Source: an uncultured Eubacteriales bacterium (GTDB taxonomy: Bacteria; Bacillota; Clostridia; Oscillospirales; CAG-272). From it: a stretch of 64,000 bases of DNA. The DNA is taken from NCBI GenBank assembly GCA_934796165.1, contig CAKVOU010000009.1, positions 24,776 through 88,775 on the forward strand, in the 5' to 3' direction. The notes beneath the pieces were generated by a model. It ran no database searches, was not told the origin of the DNA, and saw nothing but the letters and a program-made list of their open reading frames with translations. Positions 9,629-16,849 of this stretch are shown here, piece after piece; positions within the stretch are counted from its first letter, which is position 1; every line of letters begins with the position of its first letter. The translations under genes were made by a program, and so were the position numbers.

Positions 9629-10474
9629 TCAATCCCGCTTTGCCAGTTCCCACAGGAACAACGACGCGGCAACTGCCGCGTTGAGGGATTCCACTCCCTC
9701 GCGCATGGGGATATAAACCGTCCTTGAGCAGGCGCCGAGCGCGGTGCCGGAGAGTCCGTGTCCTTCGTTACCGATCACGGCACAGTCACCGGGAAGCGGT
9801 GCAAAGGAACCGAGACGCACTGCACACGCATCAAGCGCTGCGGCGAACACACGTCTGCCGGATTCCCGTAATATGCTGATATATCCTGCCAGATCATCCG
9901 TCCGATCGATCCGCATCCGGAACAGAGTCCCCATGGACGCGCGCACGGTTTTCGCGTTATACAGGTCGGCGCAATCGGCGGACAGGATCATCCGGTCGGC
10001 TCCCAGCGCGGCAGCGCTGCGGATCACCGCGCCAATATTGGCAGGATCACGTACCGATTCCAGGAGGATCAGATGCTCCTCCCGGGGCGGGAGAAATCCG
10101 TCCGTTTTTTCGCCTTTATTATTTATTGTAATGATTTTGTGGAGTTTGTCAATATATTTTGCGACACATATTACTCCGTCGGGCGATTTTTCTTCCGAAA
10201 CCCGATCAAAGAGGCTGTCCTCCAATACCACACACGGAACGGAAGAAAACGCTTCTCCGCAACCGCCGATCGCCTGTGCCCGTTCTGTCAGCCTTGAGGA
10301 GGACGAAGCCCTGACGAACACGGTTTCTATCTCCACGCCGTTTCGTACCGCTTCGCAGAACAGCTTGATCCCATCAAAACGGAAGACGCGTTCCGCGTCG
10401 CGATTCTTTCTGTCCGTCAGCTTCATCAGCCGTACCACCTGCCGGTTCTGCCGGGATGTAATGATCTCTTCCAT
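9629..10474 (-). CDS. TrmH/SpoU family RNA 2'-O-ribose methyltransferase
   Basis: SAM-dependent methyltransferase with the SPOUT trefoil knot; probable substrate is 23S rRNA or tRNA ribose. The three SpoU motifs are visible: RDPANIGAVIRSAAALGAD, AVIGNEGHGLS and IPMREGVESLNAAVAAS. The N-terminal substrate-binding part begins ITSRQNRQVVRLMKL, as in RlmB/TsnR-like proteins. The start MEEII (10474) is preferred; AAAGGA lies 11 bases upstream. A start four codons earlier would put that site directly against the ATG. The exact modified nucleotide cannot be told from sequence. dprA follows 120 bases downstream in the same direction. Confidence 0.9.
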   Translation of the reverse strand: MEEIITSRQNRQVVRLMKLTDRKNRDAERVFRFDGIKLFCEAVRNGVEIETVFVRASSSSRLTERAQAIGGCGEAFSSVPCVVLEDSLFDRVSEEKSPDGVICVAKYIDKLHKIITINNKGEKTDGFLPPREEHLILLESVRDPANIGAVIRSAAALGADRMILSADCADLYNAKTVRASMGTLFRMRIDRTDDLAGYISILRESGRRVFAAALDACAVRLGSFAPLPGDCAVIGNEGHGLSGTALGACSRTVYIPMREGVESLNAAVAASLFLWELAKRD

Positions 10475-10502
10475 GCCTTTTGTCATCCTTTCCGAGCACG
10501 AG

Positions 10503-10538
10503 TTTACCGATACATTTTTGTATATTTGTTTCGGTAAA
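10503..10538. promoter_or_regulatory. Inverted repeat upstream of the SpoU methyltransferase
   Basis: TTTACCGA at 10503-10510 and TCGGTAAA at 10531-10538 are perfect inverted arms. An inner ATACA/TGTAT pair lies between them. It sits 29 bases upstream of the gene start in the place where a promoter or operator is expected. No T-tract follows on either strand, which argues against a terminator. Confidence 0.4.
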
Positions 10539-10640
10539 TCAATTCTGTAACACTTTGCATTTTACCGTCAACCGGAGATTCGGAAACTCATCAATCGACC
10601 TGCGGCGGTTCTGTCGCAACCGTTGTTTTTCTTCCCGGAA

Positions 10641-10773
10641 CATCACGTCGGTTCCGGGACATCGCGTCAGCTCCGGAACATCGCGTCAGCTCCGGAACAT
10701 CGCGTCAGCTCCGGGACATCGCGTCAGTTCCGGGACATCGCGTCAGTTCCGGGACATCGCGTCAGCGTACCGG
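10641..10773. repeat. 19-bp tandem repeat array, about seven units
   Basis: Seven head-to-tail copies of a 19-base unit, typically CATCGCGTCAGCTCCGGAA. Variation is limited: CT/TT in the middle and AA/GA at the end. The first copy (10641) and the last (10755) are the most divergent, as in a slippage-grown minisatellite. It lies between the rplT terminator and the SpoU methyltransferase gene. The unit length is not a multiple of three and every frame is open in places, so overlapping plus-strand reading frames here are artefacts. Confidence 0.9.
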
Positions 10774-10802
10774 ATGCTCCGCTGTCGGGCCCGGATAAAA
10801 CA

Positions 10803-10829
10803 GAAAAACCCGGTATTTTCATACCGGGT
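10803..10829 (-). terminator. Intrinsic terminator of infC-rpmI-rplT
   Basis: On the minus strand, ACCCGGTAT, loop GAAA, ATACCGGGT, then TTTTT. It begins nine bases after the rplT stop codon. Confidence 0.92.
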
Positions 10830-10837
10830 AAATTTCC

Positions 10838-11191
10838 TTAAAGCGCTGCCTTTGCCTGTGCCGCGAGTGCCGCAAACGCTTCCTTATCAGAAACTGCGAT
10901 CTCGGCGAGCATCTTACGGTTCAGCGTAACACCGGCCTGCTTGAGTCCGTGCATGAAGGTCGAATAGTTCATGCCGTTGACCTTTGCCTGTGCGGAGATT
11001 CTCGTAATCCACAGACTGCGGAAATCTCTCTTCTTCATCTTCCGGCCGGCGAATGCGTAGTTGCCGCTCTTCATGACGGCTTCTTTAGCCATCTTGAAAT
11101 GCTTGGATTTTGCTCCCCAGTAACCCTTCGCTGCCTTCAGAACACTCTTTCTTCTCTTGCGCGTCATCATTGCGCCCTTAACTCTTGCCAT
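10838..11191 (-). CDS. rplT: 50S ribosomal protein L20
   Basis: Large-subunit assembly protein that also represses its own operon by binding the leader mRNA in many bacteria. The sequence MARVKGAMMTRKRRKSVL, the GYWGAKSKHFKMAKEAV block, and RDFRSLWITRISAQAKVNG are diagnostic. The 117 residues are standard. Last gene of the infC-rpmI-rplT operon, with a strong terminator just downstream. Confidence 0.99.
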   Translation of the reverse strand: MARVKGAMMTRKRRKSVLKAAKGYWGAKSKHFKMAKEAVMKSGNYAFAGRKMKKRDFRSLWITRISAQAKVNGMNYSTFMHGLKQAGVTLNRKMLAEIAVSDKEAFAALAAQAKAAL

Positions 11192-11215
11192 TTTCCGTTC
11201 CTCCTTGTCTTTCGA

Positions 11216-11410
11216 TTACTTCTGGATCAGCGTCTTGATGTTGGCGGTCATGGACTCGCTCAGGTAAGACGCGCTGCGAAGAGTTCTCTTTCTCTTCGCG
11301 GACTTCAGACCCGTGTTGTGACGGTGCTGGCAATGAAACATCTTGACCTTGCCGGTACCAGTAACGGAAAATCTCTTGGCAGAAGCCTTATGTGTTTTGA
11401 TTTTTCCCAT
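11216..11410 (-). CDS. rpmI: 50S ribosomal protein L35
   Basis: Small basic ribosomal protein, 64 residues, starting MGKIKTHKASAKRFSVTGTG with the family's HRHNTGLKSAKRKRTLR stretch. It sits 24 bases upstream of rplT and 78 bases downstream of infC, the universal order. Confidence 0.99.
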   Translation of the reverse strand: MGKIKTHKASAKRFSVTGTGKVKMFHCQHRHNTGLKSAKRKRTLRSASYLSESMTANIKTLIQK

Positions 11411-11488
11411 AATGAATACTCCTTGTTTTCACAAAAAATCTGCTGTGCGGCACCGCCGCGTGTATCAACTGCCCGTGGGCTGTCAATC

Positions 11489-12013
11489 TTATTTGTTTTT
11501 GAGAGGCGAAACGACCATGCTGAGGAAACGTCCGTCCAGCACCGGGCGCTTATCGACCGAGCCAAGCTCCGCGCACGCCGCTTCAAACCGTTCCATTACA
11601 TTCCGACCGAGATCCAGGTGGCTCATTTCACGTCCCTTGAAGCGAAGTACCACTCTCACCTTGTTACCGGCGGTCAGAAAACGTTTTGCGTGACCGACCT
11701 TGGTATCAAAATCGTGATCGTCAATACGGCAGGAGAGCTGGATTTCCTTGAGCTCCACGATCTGCTGCTTCTTTCTGGCTTCCTTTTCCCGTTTTTCTTT
11801 TTCAAAACGGAATTTGCCGTAATCCATGATCTTGCAGGCAGGCGGATCCGCCTGTGCAGACATCATCACAAGGTCAAGTCCCTTGTCATAAGCGATCTGG
11901 AGTGCCTTCTGCGTCGCCATAATGCCGAGCTGTTCGCCGTCGGCTCCGATGAGACGCACTTCTCTTGACGTAATGTCCTCATTGATGAGGTTGCCCTGTT
12001 CCTTTGCGCTGAT
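11489..12013 (-). CDS. infC: Translation initiation factor IF-3, probable AUC start codon
   Basis: Binds the 30S subunit and enforces start-codon fidelity. The conserved body begins NLINEDITSREVRLIGADG and includes KIMDYGKFRFEKEKREKEA, ELKEIQLSCRIDDHDFDTK and VVLRFKGREMSH. The natural start is placed at the ATC at 12011-12013. GGAGG lies nine bases upstream, and no ATG, GTG or TTG exists between that site and the conserved body. This gives 174 residues. Frame-open sequence continues upstream to an ATG at 12097, but that would put the Shine-Dalgarno site inside the gene. Rare start codons (AUU, AUC, AUA) in infC are known and allow IF-3 to repress itself. Confidence 0.93.
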   Translation of the reverse strand: MSAKEQGNLINEDITSREVRLIGADGEQLGIMATQKALQIAYDKGLDLVMMSAQADPPACKIMDYGKFRFEKEKREKEARKKQQIVELKEIQLSCRIDDHDFDTKVGHAKRFLTAGNKVRVVLRFKGREMSHLDLGRNVMERFEAACAELGSVDKRPVLDGRFLSMVVSPLKNK

Positions 12014-12145
12014 AGGTAAACACCTCCAAAATAAAAATTCGCGCGGAAGCAGTTTCCGCACGATACAAAGCCGGTCACCCGGCAAAATATCAGACACGCA
12101 CGCGCCAATGCGGTACGGTGAGAACGGAACTGTTCTGCTTCATTT
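12014..12145 (-). promoter_or_regulatory. Structured 5' leader of infC-rpmI-rplT (candidate L20-type leader)
   Basis: About 130 transcribed bases precede infC. On the minus strand they contain the hairpins GCCGG-GTGA-CCGGC and GCGGAA-ACTGC-TTCCGC, the second just before the GGAGG. Firmicutes commonly carry an L20-binding autoregulatory leader here. I infer the same role from position and folding; I did not match a covariance model. Confidence 0.5.
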
Positions 12146-12151
12146 GGCTGT

Positions 12152-12180
12152 ATTATATCATATGTTTTCCGGCTTGTCAA
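12152..12180 (-). promoter_or_regulatory. Sigma-A promoter of infC operon
   Basis: Minus-strand TTGACA (plus 12175-12180), exactly 17 bases, then TATAAT (plus 12152-12157): a perfect consensus promoter. Confidence 0.93.
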
Positions 12181-12349
12181 GCCTTTTTTGAATTTTTTCC
12201 GAAACACCTGCTCCAAAGCCGTTTTCCGGGTCCGGTACGACATTGTGTCTATCGGCAAAATCTCTAAATATCACCCCTGCCGAAGCACTGTTTTTTCTCT
12301 TTATGGATTTCCACGAATTTTCTCCCGAAAAATCGTCAATAATGAACAC

Positions 12350-12378
12350 TTTACAAACGGCGCACTTTGCGTTATAAT
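12350..12378 (+). promoter_or_regulatory. Promoter of candidate small RNA
   Basis: TTTACA at 12350-12355, 17-base spacer, TATAAT at 12373-12378. No reading frame with a ribosome-binding site follows; a strong terminator comes about 155 bases later. Confidence 0.8.
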
Positions 12379-12384
12379 ATGCAA

Positions 12385-12542
12385 GCAGGCATTCGGATTA
12401 TCTTCCGATTCCCCCCACCTGCATCAGCACAGCCATCCGCTTCTCTGACGGAATATCAATCTTATGATATGTGCCACGCCGGAACGGCCGATGTCTGTGC
12501 TCCCTGAATATATTGCCCGCGGGTCTTGCCCGCGGGTTTTTT
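12385..12542 (+). ncRNA. Candidate structured small RNA upstream of lon
   Basis: A stand-alone transcription unit of about 155 bases, bracketed by a near-consensus promoter and a strong terminator. Visible pairings are GCAGG/CCTGC closing a TCGGA/TCCGA hairpin, then a 7-bp stem AGCACAG/CTGTGCT. The second stem encloses three short hairpins: CCG/CGG, ATATCA/TGATAT and GCCG/CGGC. I do not recognise the family: it lacks SRP, RNase P and tmRNA hallmarks, and no T-loop is present. It could alternatively be a long attenuated leader of lon, but lon has its own promoter after the terminator. Confidence 0.6.
12516..12542 (+). terminator. Strong intrinsic terminator of the small RNA
   Basis: CCCGCGGG, loop TCTTG, CCCGCGGG, then six T residues. 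The 8-bp all-GC stem and T-tract make a textbook terminator on the plus strand. Confidence 0.93.
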
Positions 12543-12606
12543 GAATTATAGTTTATAATAATATTGAAAAAAATTCGTAACAGGGGTAGAAATCCCGACG
12601 GATCTG

Positions 12607-12615
12607 TGTTATAAT
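12607..12615 (+). promoter_or_regulatory. Extended -10 promoter of lon
   Basis: TGTTATAAT (TG-n-TATAAT) at 12607-12615. The -35 position reads TAGAAA at 17-base spacing, so activity likely rests on the extended -10. The predicted transcript start is near 12622. Confidence 0.7.
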
Positions 12616-12620
12616 ATTAA

Positions 12621-12640
12621 ACTGAACATTTTTGTTCAGT
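12621..12640 (+). promoter_or_regulatory. Perfect palindrome at the lon transcription start (candidate operator)
   Basis: ACTGAACA, four T residues, TGTTCAGT, an exact 8-bp inverted repeat covering the predicted transcription start and leader of lon. Its position suits a repressor site or an mRNA 5' hairpin. It does not match CIRCE, CtsR or Gram-positive LexA boxes. Confidence 0.6.
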
Positions 12641-12663
12641 AATACCCGAAAGGAACCCATGTC

Positions 12664-15081
12664 ATGCCCACATATATTGAAAACACGGAACAGTTGACAC
12701 TGCCTCTGATCCAGCTTCGGAGTGCCGTCGCGTTCCCTTCTGTTACATTGAATTTTGAAGTCGCGGATGAGGCATCCATCGCTGCCGCAGAAGCGGCGGA
12801 CCGCGGGAATTCCTTCGCTCTGCTTATTTCCGTCTCCGGCGCGCAGGACGCGCATTCCGCAATCAACCCCGCCAACATCGCATCGGTCGGCACGGTCGCA
12901 AAAATCAAGCAACTGCTTAAAACGTCGGACGGAACCGTGAGGCTGATTACCGAAGGTTACTCCCGAGCCATTGTGCGGGATTTTCACCGGATAGGCGCGT
13001 ATGTCACCGCGGACGTCATGTGCAAAACCGTTACCATGACAGAGGGAGACGAAACTGTTGCGGAGGCATACCTTCAGAAAACCTATGAAATGCTGAATCG
13101 TTTTACCTCCCATCTGCCGAATTTTTCTCCCGATCTTCTGATTGCAATCCGAGCCATCCGCAACCCGGGGCAGCTTGCGGATTTTGTTGCCGCACAGTTA
13201 CTCATCCGTCCGGAGGACAAGCAGGCGGTGCTGGAGGTATTTGAACCGCTTGCGCGGGTGGAAACGCTGATTTCCATTCTTCAGAAGGAATACGATCTGC
13301 TTCTGTGTGAAGAAGAGATCCAACGCCGCGTCCAGGACAACATCAGCAAAAATCAGCGGGAGTATTATCTCCGCGAGCAGATGCACGTCATCCAGGAGGA
13401 ACTCGGAGACGGTGCGCAGAGCGAGATTGATGAATATCAGGAACGCATCCGCAAGGCGGATCTGCCGGAAGAAGTCAGAAAGAAACTGCTTAAGGAAAAC
13501 GACCGCCTCGCCCAGACGCCGTTCGGCTCCGCCGAAGCGAGTGTCATCAGCAATTACCTTGACATCTGTCTTGATCTTCCCTGGCGGAAATCTTCTCACG
13601 ACCGGGTTAATATTGACCTGGCACGCAAGATCCTTGACGAAGATCACGACGGTCTGGAAAAGGTCAAAACGCGTATTCTGGAATTTCTTGCAGTCCGTCA
13701 GCTGACCCCGGAACTCGGCAGCCAGATCATCTGTCTGGTCGGACCTCCCGGCGTCGGCAAAACTTCGATCGCAAAATCCGTTGCACGTGCGCTTCACCGT
13801 AAATACGCGCGGGTCTCGCTCGGCGGCATCCGGGACGAGGCGGATATCCGCGGTCACCGGAAAACCTACATCGGTTCCATGCCCGGACGCCTCATCACCG
13901 CCATCTCCGACGCAGGAGTCAACAATCCGCTGATCCTGCTCGATGAAATCGACAAAATGAGCTCCGGTGTCAACGGAGACCCGACCTCTGCAATGCTGGA
14001 GGTACTCGATTCCGAACAAAACAAGACCTTCCGCGACCACTTCATCGAACTTCCCTTCGACCTCTCCGGCTGTATGTTCATTGCCACGGCAAACTCGCTT
14101 GACAATGTTCCCCGCCCCCTGATCGACCGTATGGAGGTCATCGAGCTGTCCTCCTATACCAAACGGGAAAAGATGGGGATTGCAAAGAATCATCTGATTC
14201 CCAAACAGCTGAAGCGTCACGGATTGACCAAGCGGAATCTGAAGATCTCCGACGGTGCGATCGACGAGATCATCAGCTATTACACCCGCGAAGCGGGCGT
14301 CCGGAACCTGGAGCGTAAGATCGCGGATCTCTGCCGCAAATCGGCGAAAAAGATGCTGGAGGACAAGGTGAAATCCGTCCGCATCGACGAAAACAACGTC
14401 AAGGATTTCCTTGGTGCAAGGAAGCTGCTTCCCGACTGTCTTTCCGTAACCGACGAAGTCGGCACCGTCAACGGGCTTGCCTACACCGAGGCGGGCGGAG
14501 ATATGCTGAAGGTGGAAGCGGCAATTCTGGACGGCACCGGAAAGATCGAGCTGACCGGCTCGCTCGGTGAAGTCATGCAGGAATCCGCAAAGATTGCCGT
14601 CAGTTATGTGCGCTCCATCGCCCGTGAATACGGTATTCCGACCGACTTCTACAAAGCGAAGGACATTCATATTCATTTTCCCGAAGGAGCCGTCCCCAAG
14701 GACGGTCCGTCCGCAGGCGTCACCATCGTAACGGCGCTTGTCAGCGCGCTGACCGGGCGCCCCGTCCGGCGTGATATTGCCATGACCGGTGAAGTCACCC
14801 TGCGCGGGAACGTGCTGGCGATCGGCGGGCTCAAGGAAAAGACCATGGCTGCGTATTCCGCCGGCATCCGCGATGTCTGCATCCCCGCCGACAATATGCG
14901 TGATCTTGACGAGATCGACGCGACCGTGCGGGAACACCTGCACTTCATTCCCTGCCGCCGGGCGGAGGAAGTCCTTTCCGCGGCACTCCTGCCGCGTCCT
15001 GCCGTCATCGGCGAGGAAAAGGTCCCCGTAATTCCTGTGGCGCTCTCCGTCTCCGGCACGAAGCCCGGCGCAACGGTCTGA
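12664..15081 (+). CDS. lon: ATP-dependent protease Lon
   Basis: Homo-oligomeric AAA+ serine protease for quality control and regulatory proteolysis in the cytoplasm. Order: N-terminal substrate-binding domain (residues 10-200), helical linker with the QREYYLREQMHVIQEELG hallmark, AAA+ module with Walker A GPPGVGKTS near residue 360 and LLDEIDKMS Walker B, then the protease domain. There the catalytic serine lies in KDGPSAGV and the lysine in IGGLKEKTM. The 805 residues are normal. It starts a long plus-strand run with engB next. Confidence 0.98.
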   Translation: MPTYIENTEQLTLPLIQLRSAVAFPSVTLNFEVADEASIAAAEAADRGNSFALLISVSGAQDAHSAINPANIASVGTVAKIKQLLKTSDGTVRLITEGYSRAIVRDFHRIGAYVTADVMCKTVTMTEGDETVAEAYLQKTYEMLNRFTSHLPNFSPDLLIAIRAIRNPGQLADFVAAQLLIRPEDKQAVLEVFEPLARVETLISILQKEYDLLLCEEEIQRRVQDNISKNQREYYLREQMHVIQEELGDGAQSEIDEYQERIRKADLPEEVRKKLLKENDRLAQTPFGSAEASVISNYLDICLDLPWRKSSHDRVNIDLARKILDEDHDGLEKVKTRILEFLAVRQLTPELGSQIICLVGPPGVGKTSIAKSVARALHRKYARVSLGGIRDEADIRGHRKTYIGSMPGRLITAISDAGVNNPLILLDEIDKMSSGVNGDPTSAMLEVLDSEQNKTFRDHFIELPFDLSGCMFIATANSLDNVPRPLIDRMEVIELSSYTKREKMGIAKNHLIPKQLKRHGLTKRNLKISDGAIDEIISYYTREAGVRNLERKIADLCRKSAKKMLEDKVKSVRIDENNVKDFLGARKLLPDCLSVTDEVGTVNGLAYTEAGGDMLKVEAAILDGTGKIELTGSLGEVMQESAKIAVSYVRSIAREYGIPTDFYKAKDIHIHFPEGAVPKDGPSAGVTIVTALVSALTGRPVRRDIAMTGEVTLRGNVLAIGGLKEKTMAAYSAGIRDVCIPADNMRDLDEIDATVREHLHFIPCRRAEEVLSAALLPRPAVIGEEKVPVIPVALSVSGTKPGATV

Positions 15082-15133
15082 TCCCGGCACGGGACAGCCA
15101 TTCCCCAACGATCACTTCAAGAAGGAGGCAGTC

Positions 15134-15742
15134 ATGCCGCTGAATCTGCAAAACGTATCCATCCGTCTGAGTGCAGGCAGACCCGACCAGTTCCCCCGTG
15201 ATCCCATGCCGCAGGTCGCCCTGTCGGGCAGGTCCAACGTGGGAAAAAGTTCGCTCGTCAACACCCTGCTCGGCAGGAAGAGCTTCGCGCGGGTATCCTC
15301 CGCGCCGGGGAAAACCATAACGGTCAACTTCTATGACATTGACAAAAAGCTGTTCTTTGTCGATCTGCCGGGCTACGGCTTTGCAAAGCGCAGTTTTGAC
15401 AGGAAAGAGACCTTCTCCACCCTGACGGACAGTTACTTCACGAAAAATCCCAACATCGACCGCCTTTCTCTGGTGATTCAGCTTGCGGACAGCCGCGTCG
15501 GCATTACCACGGACGACGCCATGATGCTGGATTTCCTGAATCAGGCAGAGATTCCTTATGTTCTGGTGCTGACCAAGACCGACAAGCTCAATCAGACCGA
15601 ACGCCGGGCAAGTCTTTCTGCCGCGCTCTCGCATCCGTCGCTCCGGGAAGGAACGCCGGTCATCCCGTTTTCTTCCCTCAAAGGTGAGGGGCGCGACGAG
15701 CTGTGGAAACAAATATCTTATTATACGGAGATCAGACTGTAA
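15134..15742 (+). CDS. engB: Ribosome biogenesis GTPase YsxC/EngB
   Basis: Essential GTPase for late 50S assembly. G1 GRSNVGKSS near residue 32, G3 DLPGYGFAKR, G4 TKTDKLNQ and G5 SSLKGEG are all present in 202 residues. The lon-engB order is common in Firmicutes. A GGAGG site lies just upstream. The stop codon TAA shares its last A with the ATG of the next gene. Confidence 0.97.
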   Translation: MPLNLQNVSIRLSAGRPDQFPRDPMPQVALSGRSNVGKSSLVNTLLGRKSFARVSSAPGKTITVNFYDIDKKLFFVDLPGYGFAKRSFDRKETFSTLTDSYFTKNPNIDRLSLVIQLADSRVGITTDDAMMLDFLNQAEIPYVLVLTKTDKLNQTERRASLSAALSHPSLREGTPVIPFSSLKGEGRDELWKQISYYTEIRL

Positions 15743-16806
15743 TGTTCAGAATGGACTTTTATCACGAAACCCGGGACGACAGCGCCCCCTTCCGCCGCGC
15801 ATATCTTGAGAGCGTGGAGGCTTATCTGGATCGTCGGAACGAAGAATGTGAGGATGTTCGCCGCGAGCACGGGGAGTGGATCCTTTCCCACCGGGACGAA
15901 GCACGCAAGGAGCTGATCCGTATGCTCGGTCGCCCGCTGACGGAAAAGCGTCCCGCAGGGATTCCCGCCGCAAAAAAAACGCTTCTTTCGCACGGGAACG
16001 GTGTTACTGTTTACCGCATGGAGATCGAGGTCATGGAGGGGATTCCCTTCTACGGGATTCTGTTTGTTCGTGACGGCGGAAAGCGTCTGCCGCTTATCAT
16101 CGCACAGCACGGCGGCGAGGGTTCCCCGGAATTTGCATCGGATTTTTTTGCGGACGGTTCCGCCAACTACAATCATATGACCGAGCGAATCTTACAGGAG
16201 AACGTCAACGTGTTTGCCCCCCAGCTTCTTCTGTGGGACCCCAAATATTTTTCGGCAGTCAGCAAAAAATACCCCAACCATCCGCACGACCAACGGCAGG
16301 ATTTCGATGCCGCCTTCAAGCAGATGGGCGGTTCGATGGCGGCGTTTGAGCTTCTTTGCCTGTCCCGCTGTATCGACTATTTTGAAGTACAGGATTACGT
16401 GGACCCCGAAAAAATCGGCATGATCGGGCTTTCCTACGGCGGCTTCTATACGCTCTTCCTCACCGCCATCGACACCCGTATCCGTGCCGCAATCTGCTCC
16501 TGTTACTTCTCTTCCAAGGAGTTGTCCTCCTGGTACGATTTCGTATTCCCCGACGCGTCGGAAAAGTTTCTTGACGCAGAAATCGCCCTGCTCATCTCCC
16601 CGCGAAAACTGTACATCGAATCCGGGAAGGACGACCCGATCTTTACCTACCGGGACGCCGAAAAAGAAATTGCACGCCTTGCGGGTTATTTCGGCGGAAA
16701 ACTGCCGGACAATATCGTGTACCTTCCGTTTGAAGGCGTTCACGAGTTTTCTCCCGATGACGCGCCCATTCACGCGCTTGTTAAAAACCTGAATCAAAAT
16801 CGTTGA
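15742..16806 (+). CDS. Alpha/beta hydrolase, acetyl-xylan-esterase or dienelactone-hydrolase-like
   Basis: A 354-residue cytoplasmic hydrolase with no signal peptide. The nucleophile elbow GLSYGG lies near residue 233. Candidate acid is in SGKDDPIF and candidate histidine in EGVHEF near the C-terminus, giving a complete triad. A long N-terminal helical region (residues 1-90) precedes the core, as in large alpha/beta hydrolases acting on esters. I cannot name the substrate. Start at 15742 overlaps the engB stop by one base, with GGAG 11 bases upstream, so it is co-translated. Confidence 0.8.
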   Translation: MFRMDFYHETRDDSAPFRRAYLESVEAYLDRRNEECEDVRREHGEWILSHRDEARKELIRMLGRPLTEKRPAGIPAAKKTLLSHGNGVTVYRMEIEVMEGIPFYGILFVRDGGKRLPLIIAQHGGEGSPEFASDFFADGSANYNHMTERILQENVNVFAPQLLLWDPKYFSAVSKKYPNHPHDQRQDFDAAFKQMGGSMAAFELLCLSRCIDYFEVQDYVDPEKIGMIGLSYGGFYTLFLTAIDTRIRAAICSCYFSSKELSSWYDFVFPDASEKFLDAEIALLISPRKLYIESGKDDPIFTYRDAEKEIARLAGYFGGKLPDNIVYLPFEGVHEFSPDDAPIHALVKNLNQNR

Positions 16807-16849
16807 CAAAACGACCTCATTGTACTCTTAACCAAGAAAGGATACCCAC

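Noticed and set aside
10641..10773. CRISPR array
   Set aside because: The 19-base units are adjacent without spacers and there are no cas genes.
10480..10929. Plus-strand frames across the tandem repeat
   Set aside because: Frames are created by the repeat; they run antisense into rplT and its terminator, with no ribosome-binding site.
12014..12097. Upstream ATG start of infC at 12097
   Set aside because: It would place the strong GGAGG inside the gene and add 28 residues not resembling the family.
12427..12502. tRNA gene in the candidate small RNA
   Set aside because: The 76-base fold has a 7-bp closing stem and three hairpins, but there is no TTCRA loop, no GG in the D-loop, no T8 and no CCA on either strand.
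12621..12640. LexA (SOS) box at lon
   Set aside because: GAAC and GTTC are present but six bases apart instead of four.
13198..15108. Minus-strand frame of 636 codons opposite lon
   Set aside because: Antisense shadow of lon; lon shows a full set of domains and catalytic motifs in the other strand.
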